Position numbers and translations under genes: made by a program. DNA of 64,000 nucleotides from Candidatus Kapaibacterium sp. (GTDB taxonomy: Bacteria; Bacteroidota; Ignavibacteria; Kapaibacteriales; UBA4661), in NCBI GenBank assembly GCA_025455065.1, contig JALONG010000009.1, positions 1 through 64,000 on the forward strand. The letters are read 5' to 3'. Positions 23,951 to 31,635 of this stretch are shown here, piece by piece. The notes under the pieces were generated by a model. It was given only the letters and a program-made list of their open reading frames with translations. It had not been told where the DNA came from and made no database searches. How positions within the stretch are numbered: the stretch's first letter is position 1; every line of letters begins with the position of its first letter.

Positions 23951-26774
23951 CGCCAATCGTGTACGACGCTCCACGAAGATTAGAAGCGACTTGCTTGCCG
24001 CCTTGTTCCCAAATCAAACGCTGGTTCAAAATATCACGCGCCGAAATTTTCAACTCCAATGCATCACCAAGCGGTTGAATAAGCGAGGCATCAATGACAT
24101 CGCGCGGGAGTTCGTACACGTGCGGGTCGTCGAAGCTGAATGCACCGCGCTGTCCGACTTGAATAATGCGGCGACCGTAGGTGTTGTAGGCAAGATTCAA
24201 TGAGGTGCGCGTATTGGGGTTGGTGTAAAAGAGGCTCACATTCAGCGTGAAGGGTGATTGTCCCCACATCGGGCGCGTATCAGTTCTGCCGCCTTGCGAA
24301 ACGGTGAGTTCCGAGCGCACCCATGTATAATTTGCCGAGAACACGAGGTTTTCCAAGTCTGCGGCAAGGAAACCAAAGTTTTTGCGGAGTTCAACCTCAA
24401 AGCCGTAATTCACCGCCGGACCGTCAGCATTAGCAAATGTGCGGGTTAGCTCACTTTGTTGGGGGAAAATCGTTTCTTCGATTGCATCGGTAAATTGTTT
24501 GTAAAACCCGCTCACCGACACGACTTCACCAATGCCGGGGAAAAGTTCATAGCGAATATCGTAGTTCTGAATAAGCGCACGGCGGAGTGCGGGATTGCCT
24601 TGCACAAGTACCTGCTGTTGGAAATCAAAAAACGCAAATGGAGCAAATTCGCGCAACGACGGTCGTGCAAGTGTTTGTGTCGCAGAAAGGCGCAAATTGG
24701 TGTTTTCCGAGGCTTTCCAAACGAAGTGCAGCGACGGAAGCAAATCCGGCGTAACGAGGTTAATTTGCACAGGTTGGTCGTTAATGGCAAAACTGTTCAG
24801 GCGCTGCGTATTGCCCTCAAAGCGCAAACCGCCAATAACACGAAGGTTCAAACCGCCAAGTTCAAACGGTGCATCCACCATGCTGTACGCTGCAAACAAG
24901 GTTTCAACAGCAGTATAAGCATCGCTGAGGCGTGTATCTTCGGAAATGCCCAAACCGTCAAGACGGAAGTTTTCGGGGGCGAGAAGTTGGTCTAAGGGTG
25001 CAGCGTAGTTGATATTCTGACCACCGTTGCGTGGCTCAATAACCGTGATAGAACGGGCGTTAAAACTGCGATTGCGAATTTCGCCCAATGCTCCGGCTTT
25101 GATTTTTATCTGCTCCACCGGAAGCGTTACATTAAGCGCTCCCAAGGTAGCATCTTCGCGGAGATTCGAGAAAAAGCGCCCTGCGCGTGTACCGTCGCCT
25201 TGCTGGGATTGAATAATCTGTGCTTCAAAGGGCGTGTTTGGTTCTGATTGCGACACTGCTGTTTGGCGGCTGTAACGAAAACGGCGGAAATCCGGCTCAT
25301 TGCGGCTTGATTGCGAGTAGGATACTTTCCAATCTACCAATATATTGCTCAAATCTTTGATAGTATGCTCGCCCGAAAGCTGTCCCGAATACAATTCTTT
25401 TTCGACAAATTGAAAACTTGTCATGCGCAAATCCAAGAACTGATAGCCAAGGTCTTGACCTTCCAACACAACGGTTTCATCATCCATTGCGCGGTTATAG
25501 ACATTTTTGAAACTGATGGAACTGTGGTCGCCGATTTTATAGGCAAAATTGAGCAAGCCGCCCCAACTCACAGAACGCTGCGCCTGTGCGCCTTTGAAAT
25601 CAAAAAACGGTGAGCGGTCAGCCAAAATTCCGGCACGCTCTATGGTATTGATGCTAAAGCCGTTGCTATAATTGAGCGAGGCAATAACGCCAAAATCGTT
25701 ATCGGCAATCGGGAAGATGTTGCTGAAGGACAAACCAAAACTGCCATTCGGCATAGCAGTCGTGCGGCTTTGGCGAACTGTTTGGTTGGAAAAAGCACGT
25801 CCCAAGTTTTGCCAGCGTGAAATAGATGTCGCATCTCCTCGCGTAACACCTTGCAAAAGTGTATTCATAGCACGGCGGTCAGCAGGCATATCGGCGGGAA
25901 GGCTACGCAAGCCATTATCGAAGCCAAGCCAATCTGTCGAACTTCCTTCAGAACCGATAAACGCATTTTGCTGAAATGTTACATTCGTGTTGTACGTTCC
26001 CGAAGCGCTAAACCGCAATGAAAAACGGTCGGGGAAATCAATCGTATTCAACTGCACCAAGCCACCCGCGAAATTACCCGGAAGGTCAGGAGTAAAGCTC
26101 TTTGCAACATTGGCGTTTTGAAGAAACTCCGACGGAAACATATCAAACGCGAAGGCTTTTTTGTCGGGTTCGGTGGAAGTCAAAGCCGCTCCGTTCAGTG
26201 TTGTATTGCTGTATCGCTCGCCTACACCACGCACATAGACAAATTTGTCACCAACAAGTGTAACACCCGGAACTCGCCTCAATGCTTGCCCCGCATCGGC
26301 ATCGGGCAGTTTTTTCATCTCTGCTTCGCTGATGCCGTCGCTAACTTGAGCGGCATTTTTCCGTTGAGCCAGCATTGCTGCTGCGTTGTCATTGATGCGC
26401 GTTGCATTAACGACGATTTCTTCTGTTTTCTTGATTGCCGATTCCAAAACGATATTCAGCGAAAGCGTCTGTCCGTCAGTAACAACAACACCTTCGACCA
26501 CTTTGGGCTTAAAACTCACATAGTTAAAGCGCAAGGAATATGTTCCGGCAGGAATACCTTTGATAGAGTATGTACCTTTCACATCGGAAATTGCACCCTT
26601 TTTGGTGTTCAAAACCTGTACTGTTGCACCCCGCATGATTTCGCCGCTTTCGGCTTCACGGATAGTACCGGAAATAGTACCGCCTGACGCGGGAGACTGC
26701 GCAAAAGCCATTTCGGAAGGATAAAAACTCGCCAAAGGAAGGAAAAGAAAACAAAAACGCAGTAAAAAGCGCAT
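23931..26774 (-). CDS. TonB-dependent outer-membrane receptor, carboxypeptidase-regulatory N-domain
   Basis: Imports a scarce substrate across the outer membrane using TonB energy. The 947-residue protein has a signal peptide (residues 1-25), a CarboxypepD_reg-like domain (about 30-110; GTISGTIREAESGEIMRGAT), a plug domain (about 130-240; KKLPDADAGQALRRVPGVTL, FDMFPSEFLQNANVAKSFTP) and a 22-strand-type barrel ending ASYTIGVSYRLK. The FDMFPSE plug motif marks the receptor subfamily that in Bacteroidota often pairs with a type IX-secreted partner, here the next gene. Substrate is not evident; the Pho-box-like promoter points to phosphate or organophosphate, by inference only. Confidence 0.93.
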   Translation of the reverse strand: MRFLLRFCFLFLPLASFYPSEMAFAQSPASGGTISGTIREAESGEIMRGATVQVLNTKKGAISDVKGTYSIKGIPAGTYSLRFNYVSFKPKVVEGVVVTDGQTLSLNIVLESAIKKTEEIVVNATRINDNAAAMLAQRKNAAQVSDGISEAEMKKLPDADAGQALRRVPGVTLVGDKFVYVRGVGERYSNTTLNGAALTSTEPDKKAFAFDMFPSEFLQNANVAKSFTPDLPGNFAGGLVQLNTIDFPDRFSLRFSASGTYNTNVTFQQNAFIGSEGSSTDWLGFDNGLRSLPADMPADRRAMNTLLQGVTRGDATSISRWQNLGRAFSNQTVRQSRTTAMPNGSFGLSFSNIFPIADNDFGVIASLNYSNGFSINTIERAGILADRSPFFDFKGAQAQRSVSWGGLLNFAYKIGDHSSISFKNVYNRAMDDETVVLEGQDLGYQFLDLRMTSFQFVEKELYSGQLSGEHTIKDLSNILVDWKVSYSQSSRNEPDFRRFRYSRQTAVSQSEPNTPFEAQIIQSQQGDGTRAGRFFSNLREDATLGALNVTLPVEQIKIKAGALGEIRNRSFNARSITVIEPRNGGQNINYAAPLDQLLAPENFRLDGLGISEDTRLSDAYTAVETLFAAYSMVDAPFELGGLNLRVIGGLRFEGNTQRLNSFAINDQPVQINLVTPDLLPSLHFVWKASENTNLRLSATQTLARPSLREFAPFAFFDFQQQVLVQGNPALRRALIQNYDIRYELFPGIGEVVSVSGFYKQFTDAIEETIFPQQSELTRTFANADGPAVNYGFEVELRKNFGFLAADLENLVFSANYTWVRSELTVSQGGRTDTRPMWGQSPFTLNVSLFYTNPNTRTSLNLAYNTYGRRIIQVGQRGAFSFDDPHVYELPRDVIDASLIQPLGDALELKISARDILNQRLIWEQGGKQVASNLRGASYTIGVSYRLK

Positions 26775-26837
26775 AATACCGAATAGTTGGTGAATAAGAA
26801 TTGTTGCAAGCCTGAAAGATTGCGGCTTTCAGACGTG

Positions 26838-26883
26838 CAAAATTACCTTACCAACATTACGTGGATATTACGTTCAGTGTTAA
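26838..26883 (-). promoter_or_regulatory. Pho-box-like promoter of the TonB receptor
   Basis: On the minus strand TTAACA, CGTAAT and CGTAAT (5' ends 26883, 26872, 26861) recur every 11 bases, 38, 27 and 16 bases before a TAATTTTG -7 box (26838-26845). The first hexamer is identical to those of the porin promoter; the other two are diverged. The -7 box is identical to the porin operon's. It lies 64 bases before the ATG. Confidence 0.5.
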
Positions 26884-26913
26884 ATTTTGGTAATAATGAC
26901 AGAAAAGCAGAAT

Positions 26914-27789
26914 CTACCGCTTCTGTTCACGGGCTTTGAAGAAGGTACGAAGAGGAGTGATATAGGATTCGGCAGTACCAATGCGCACGACATCTACACC
27001 GCTTTTGGCAAAGGAGGAGGAAAGTGCCATTTCATGCGATGTCCACCAAGAACGGTAGGCTGCACGGGCTTCAGGGTTGGCGGTGTCAATCCACGTCAAG
27101 CTATCGGTTTCGGCATCCCGAACCCGCATTAAACCGACGTTGGGCAAAACAGATTCCCGCTCATCATAAACACGAATGGCAACGAGATCGTGCTTTTTTG
27201 CCGCTATGCGGAGTGCGGTTTCAAAATTACTGTCTAAAAAATCGGAGATAAGGAAGGCAATACTGCGCTTTTTGATGGCACTAGTCAAGTATTGCAGCGC
27301 TTCGGCAATATTTGTGCGGTTATGCTGCGGAGTAAAATCAATAAGTTCCCGAATGATGCGCAAAATATGGGATTTTCCTTTTTTCGGCGGGATAAATTTT
27401 TCAATGCGGTCACTGAAAAAAATCAGCCCGATTTTGTCATTGTTTTGAATTGCCGAAAATGACAAAACAGCGCAAAGTTCGGTAACAAGATCTTTTTTGA
27501 ACTGTTTGCTCGTTCCGAAATCCTTCGAGGCACTCACATCCACCACCAGCATTACCGTCAGTTCGCGCTCTTCTTCAAACACTTTCACGAATGGTTCATT
27601 GAAACGGGCAGTAACGTTCCAATCAATCGTCCGAACATCATCGCCGGGCTGGTACTGCCGAACTTCGCTGAACGCCATTCCGCGCCCTTTGAAGGCACTG
27701 TGGTATTCACCGGAAAAAATCTGGTTCGACAAACCGCGTGTTTTTATCTCAATGCGGCGTACTTTTTTGAGGAGTTCGGAGGCTTCCAT
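26914..27789 (-). CDS. DUF58 domain protein (vWA-like)
   Basis: A 291-residue cytosolic protein of the DUF58 family, usually partnered with MoxR-type AAA ATPases in the Bat/aerotolerance-type gene groups. Family marks: the N-terminal RRIEIKTRGLSNQIFSGEYHSAFKGRGMAFSE, split here as YHSAFKGRG then SEVRQYQPGDDVRTIDWNVTAR, and the vWA metal-site-like VVDVSASKDFGT. A later segment AFLISDFLDSNF matches the second conserved acidic region. No MoxR or other Bat gene is adjacent in this window, so the usual partner must lie elsewhere or be absent. It starts 107 bases after the toxin-antitoxin pair. Confidence 0.92.
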   Translation of the reverse strand: MEASELLKKVRRIEIKTRGLSNQIFSGEYHSAFKGRGMAFSEVRQYQPGDDVRTIDWNVTARFNEPFVKVFEEERELTVMLVVDVSASKDFGTSKQFKKDLVTELCAVLSFSAIQNNDKIGLIFFSDRIEKFIPPKKGKSHILRIIRELIDFTPQHNRTNIAEALQYLTSAIKKRSIAFLISDFLDSNFETALRIAAKKHDLVAIRVYDERESVLPNVGLMRVRDAETDSLTWIDTANPEARAAYRSWWTSHEMALSSSFAKSGVDVVRIGTAESYITPLRTFFKAREQKR

Positions 27790-27896
27790 GATGATTGGTA
27801 ATCGGTGCTTGGATGCGTGAGGTTCAAGAGAGAATAGGTATAAAACGTTGGAAGGATTGCCGAAAAAATATATTTACCGCTAAACATCAGCATATA

Positions 27897-28118
27897 TCAA
27901 CTTCCTAGGGGTTTCTGCCGTTGCAAATCCTTCGCAATCACTTGTTCAAATTGGGCTTGTGATTTTTTCTCCGCAATACTGTCGGAGTTATCAACGAGCA
28001 GAGTTCGTTTACCTGTTTCAGGATCAACGTGCCAAACACGGCTTGGTTGCGCCCTTCCTTTGCGAACAAGCCCATGCTCAACAATGCTTGTGGCAATATC
28101 AACAAAATGTTTATTCAT
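27897..28118 (-). CDS. Candidate antitoxin, 73 residues, no recognisable HTH
   Basis: A short protein (MNKHFVDIATSIVEHGLVRK ... VWHVDPETGKRTLLVDNSD) whose start overlaps the stop of the toxin-like gene by 8 bases, a spacing typical of type II toxin-antitoxin pairs with the toxin gene first. Usual HigA partners of such toxins are about 100 residues with a clear helix-turn-helix; none is visible here. The C-terminal half is Gln/Lys-rich and probably helical, which could be the toxin-binding arm. Function is inferred from position only; it could instead be an unrelated small gene. Confidence 0.5.
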   Translation of the reverse strand: MNKHFVDIATSIVEHGLVRKGRAQPSRVWHVDPETGKRTLLVDNSDSIAEKKSQAQFEQVIAKDLQRQKPLGS

Positions 28119-28434
28119 GTTCCAAATATTCCTTGACTAATTGTTTGAAGAAGGCTATATCACGCTTGGAAAGGTCATCTTTATCGCTTTTACGGTAAAT
28201 GTCGAGAAAGAGAATCTCATCATCGTCCGTTATCCAATAGTAAATCACACGAGCTCCGCCACGCTTGCCTTTACCTTCTATATTCCATCGGACTTTCCGA
28301 ACACCCCCACTTGCCTTAATGATTGCACCGAGTTCAGGATTCCGCGATAAATTCCATTGCAGCATCCCATATTCCTCGTCGTTCATAACATCATAAACTT
28401 TTTTTGTAAACGATGATGATTCAGAAAAAACCAT
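28111..28434 (-). CDS. RelE/HigB-like type II toxin
   Basis: Ribosome-dependent mRNA interferases of this family block translation when freed from their antitoxin. The 107-residue product has the family pattern: FTKKVYDVMNDEEYGMLQW, NPELGAIIKASGGVRKVRW, GKGKRGGARVIYYW and the tail IYRKSDKDDLSKRDIAFFKQL. The basic residues of GKGKRGGAR and the Tyr pair are as expected for RNA binding and catalysis. It starts three bases after the stop of the FKBP lipoprotein gene, so it may be read from that gene's transcript. The adjacent downstream gene is the likely partner. Confidence 0.85.
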   Translation of the reverse strand: MVFSESSSFTKKVYDVMNDEEYGMLQWNLSRNPELGAIIKASGGVRKVRWNIEGKGKRGGARVIYYWITDDDEILFLDIYRKSDKDDLSKRDIAFFKQLVKEYLEHE

Positions 28435-28437
28435 ACG

Positions 28438-29160
28438 CTAAAACACCGTCTCGAGGTCAATTTCAAAAATCAACGTGGAATTCGGCGGAATCGAACCTTG
28501 TCCGCGGCTTCCGTAGCCCAACAGCGAGGGAATCGTCAAACGCCTTCTGCCGCCGACTTTCATACCGTTCACACCAATATCCCAACCGCGAATAACACTG
28601 TTTGCACCAATACGGAAGGTGAACGGAGCGCCACCGGGCGTGGTATTGTCAAAAATTTGTCCGTTACGCAAGCGCCCGACATACCGCACTGCTACGTTGG
28701 AATTAAACTTCGCTTCAGCACCCGTACCGACGACCAAATCTTCAATCAAAAATACTTCTGTGCTGTTTAACTTGACATTATAGACCATTGTAGAGTTTGG
28801 TGGAATAGTGCCAAATTGACGATTCCCAAACGCAAGACGTGGCGGCACAGTAATCGTACGCTCTCCGCCAACGCGCATTCCACGTAACCCTTGATCTAAG
28901 CCGGGAATCATTGTTAAATTATCCACCAACAAAAACGTTGTGGTTGTTCCGGTAATAAATGTGCCATTAAGAAGGCGTTCACTATATTGAACTCCAACCT
29001 GCGTTACAACATTAGTGTCCGCAGAGATTGTCGCGCCGGTACCGGTAACAATATTTTCTATTCTGAGGTCGCCTGTTGTGTCTAATGGCGGGTCGGAGGG
29101 AAGGCAAGCAGTGAAGGAACTAACGCAAAAAAGCGCGAGCAGAAGCAACATACCTCGCAT
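28438..29160 (-). CDS. Two-domain FKBP-type peptidyl-prolyl isomerase lipoprotein
   Basis: Assists folding of exported proteins by cis-trans isomerisation of X-Pro bonds. The ATG at 29160 opens a lipoprotein signal: MRGMLLLLALFCVSSFTAC with the Cys at residue 19. Two FKBP domains follow: the first (about residues 45-130) ends LAFGNRQFGTIPPNSTMVYNVKL; the second (about 135-240) has FDNTTPGGAPFTFRIG, VIRGWDIGVNGMKVGGRR and LGYGSRGQGSIPPNSTLIFEIDL. The first has lost several active-site residues (its core reads TFLLVDNLTMIPGLDQGL), so it may be structural. The frame is open to 29343, into the kinase gene, but the lipoprotein start is more convincing. Confidence 0.93.
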   Translation of the reverse strand: MRGMLLLLALFCVSSFTACLPSDPPLDTTGDLRIENIVTGTGATISADTNVVTQVGVQYSERLLNGTFITGTTTTFLLVDNLTMIPGLDQGLRGMRVGGERTITVPPRLAFGNRQFGTIPPNSTMVYNVKLNSTEVFLIEDLVVGTGAEAKFNSNVAVRYVGRLRNGQIFDNTTPGGAPFTFRIGANSVIRGWDIGVNGMKVGGRRRLTIPSLLGYGSRGQGSIPPNSTLIFEIDLETVF

Positions 29161-29261
29161 AATGCGGTGGTGAACAGATGCAAAGAGCGTGGGAACAGCA
29201 GTGGTAAACGCTGAAAAAGGAGCCATAAAAAAAACGTACAATAATGGTAAAAATCGCCTAT

Positions 29262-31172
29262 TTATGCGGTTTCCGGCGTAAGTTCTGCTGCTGGAAGTTC
29301 CAAGAAGAACGATGCGCCATGACCGTATTCGCTTTCGCACCACACCTTGCCGCCCATCGTTTCTGCCATCTTTTTCACGATAGACAAGCCCAAGCCGGTG
29401 GAATGTTCACCGCCGGTAGGTTGCGCCGAAAGCCGTGCAAATTTACCAAAAAGTTTCTTTTTATCCTCTTCCGTTAATCCGGGTCCTTCATCTTTTACTT
29501 CACAACGCACGAATTTATCGCCGTTCATTGTGCAGCGCACCCACACATTTTTGCTTGGAGGAGAGTATTTGACAGCGTTAGAAATAAGATTGTCCAACAC
29601 TTGAATCGTCGCATTTTGATCGGCAAAGGTTTGGCTCAAGCCTTCTTCAACCTCAAAATTGATAACAATGTCTTTTGCTTGCGCCCGTTGGAAATAGTTG
29701 TCACAAAGCGCTCTGACAATCATCGTAAAATCGAAATCGCACAGATATACTTTTACCGCGCCACGCTCAATAGCGTTAATATCCAGCAAATTCGTAATCA
29801 AATCAAACATTCGTCCGGCGGAATTCAAAATGTCATTCGATAATTCCTTAATTTCATCCTGACTAATGACGCTCCCCTCGTCATGAAGCACTTTTGCGAG
29901 CATTCTGATACCCGAAAGCGGATTTTTCAAATCGTGCGCAACAATACCCAAAAACTCGTTTTTCTCATTGTCAAGTTCCACCAAATGTTTGTTTAACTGC
30001 GTAATTTCCGCACGGGTGCTTTCAGTCTCAGCAAATGCCGTTGCTAAATACGAATAAGCGTAAATGTTGTCAATCGCTGTGGCTGCGTAGGTAGCAATGG
30101 TGCGCATCATGTCAATTTGGTACTTTGAATACGCATTGGCATTGGTGCTTTGTACTGTCAGCACACCAACAGCGCGGTTTTTCACGACAAGCGGGAAATA
30201 TACCAGCGATTGTGCATGAGCCTCTTCCGCCCGAAGGCGTGTAACATATTGACTGTATTGGGTAGGAACGGAACTCATCACAATTTCCGAGCGCTCTTGC
30301 ATACTTTTCACTGCCAAACTCGTGTCATCATCCAGCGAAATCGGCACGTGATAGCTTTGATGACCATTGACCATAAAGAGCAAATATTCAATCGTATTGT
30401 CAGAATCCCGCGCCACGCCCAAGCCGAAGGTCGAAACATCCATAAGTTCGCATACGCTTTGGTACATGGCACTTAAAATTGTCTCGTAATCCAGCGTTGA
30501 AGTGATTTTCTGCCCCATCGAACTGAGCGTCGAAATATCCTGATTGATTTTCTGCATTTTGTCGTTCAAATCACGCAACGAATGGTTCATCACTTCCATC
30601 TCCGCAGCAGCATTTGCGAGGCGTGAATAGGAATTAAGGTTGTCAATCGCAACCGCAGCGTAGGAAGCTATCGTTCGCAAAATGCCGATGTGTATGTCGG
30701 TGTAAGCATTCGGCGTAAAGGACTGCACGGTAATAAGCCCAATAGGCTGATTTTTCGCAATAAGCGGGAAGTACATCTGCGCTGCCGCTTTGGTCTCTTC
30801 AGGGCGCAAGGTTTCAACATATTGTTTGTATTCTTCGACGTAATTTTCAACAACAACTTCTTTGGCATTATCAATAGCCCAGACGGCAAAACTTGTCTTT
30901 TCTTCCATAACCGCCGAAGGCATATACTCGAACTTCCCACCTTCGATGTAGTATTGATACTCAATTTCACCCCATTCACGATAAATCGCAATGCCGAAAA
31001 TATCCGTCGGCATCAGTTCTTCCACGTTTTTGTGGACTGTTGTCAAAATAGTCTCAAGGTCAAGGCTCGACGTAATGCTTTGACCTATTGCTCCAAGTTT
31101 AGCAATATCAAAATTTTGGCGCTCTCCGTTGGAACGCGGCTCGGTAAGGGGAGAAGAAACTGTGGCGCTCAT
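29262..31172 (-). CDS. Tandem-GAF sensor histidine kinase
   Basis: A soluble 636-residue kinase. Two GAF domains (about residues 25-200 and 220-385) share the segment pattern FGIAI/FGLGVA then MYFPLIAKNQPIGLITVQS and VYFPLVVKNRAVGVLTVQS, so they arose by internal duplication. HisKA follows with His413 in [13 protein letters not shown], then HATPase with [20 protein letters not shown] and [12 protein letters not shown]. The kinase core is of the same subfamily as the four at 4.6-12.4 kb. ATG codons at 31172 and 31220 both fit; the former avoids a short hydrophobic N-terminal stretch. Ligands of the GAF domains are not predictable. Confidence 0.93.
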   Translation of the reverse strand: MSATVSSPLTEPRSNGERQNFDIAKLGAIGQSITSSLDLETILTTVHKNVEELMPTDIFGIAIYREWGEIEYQYYIEGGKFEYMPSAVMEEKTSFAVWAIDNAKEVVVENYVEEYKQYVETLRPEETKAAAQMYFPLIAKNQPIGLITVQSFTPNAYTDIHIGILRTIASYAAVAIDNLNSYSRLANAAAEMEVMNHSLRDLNDKMQKINQDISTLSSMGQKITSTLDYETILSAMYQSVCELMDVSTFGLGVARDSDNTIEYLLFMVNGHQSYHVPISLDDDTSLAVKSMQERSEIVMSSVPTQYSQYVTRLRAEEAHAQSLVYFPLVVKNRAVGVLTVQSTNANAYSKYQIDMMRTIATYAATAIDNIYAYSYLATAFAETESTRAEITQLNKHLVELDNEKNEFLGIVAHDLKNPLSGIRMLAKVLHDEGSVISQDEIKELSNDILNSAGRMFDLITNLLDINAIERGAVKVYLCDFDFTMIVRALCDNYFQRAQAKDIVINFEVEEGLSQTFADQNATIQVLDNLISNAVKYSPPSKNVWVRCTMNGDKFVRCEVKDEGPGLTEEDKKKLFGKFARLSAQPTGGEHSTGLGLSIVKKMAETMGGKVWCESEYGHGASFFLELPAAELTPETA

Positions 31173-31635
31173 ACCATGATAAACCGACGGTGGAACAAAA
31201 AAAATCGTAACCAATAGCATGGAGCTATTGTTCTTATTTATATTGAACTCTCATCCAACACACAAGCGGCTTCCAAAGCCGCGCTTGTATATGGCAGCAG
31301 AAATTTTTCTCAAGCCTTGTGAATATACAGAGATTTCATTGTAAAACCTACATTTTCTGTGCCAAACTTTTTAAGAATATTGCCCGATGTTGCAAAATGC
31401 AACCTGACCGTTCATTGTTCGTCTTGGAAGGAAGATATTTTCGTTCTAGCACAAGATTTGAAAAACACGTATTTTGGCACAACCTTAATTCACAGTGGAA
31501 CTTGATACGTTCCGACCTATCATGTTTTAATCTATTGTTCCGTCTCCAAACCTCTAACCTCAAAAATAGTTACCCTGGCAATAACTCATAGCAATTTCTA
31601 AGTCTAATCCCGTTAAACGCTCTCAACACTGCACT
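31173..31635. other. Intergenic region between divergent genes
   Basis: Separates the GAF kinase (minus) from tamB (plus). A 7-bp palindrome (31212-31218 with 31224-31230) overlaps the alternative kinase start at 31220. A second hairpin (GCGGCTT at 31266-31272 with AAGCCGC at 31276-31282) has no T-tract. Neither TAnnTTTG box nor a gene was found for either direction. Confidence 0.5.

Noticed and set aside
26118-26687. 189-codon plus-strand frame inside the TonB receptor gene
   Set aside because: Antisense shadow of a clear coding sequence; translation is Cys/His-rich without family features.
31262-31288. Terminator candidate between the GAF kinase and tamB
   Set aside because: Stem is real but both genes start away from it, so there is no transcript to end, and no T-tract follows.
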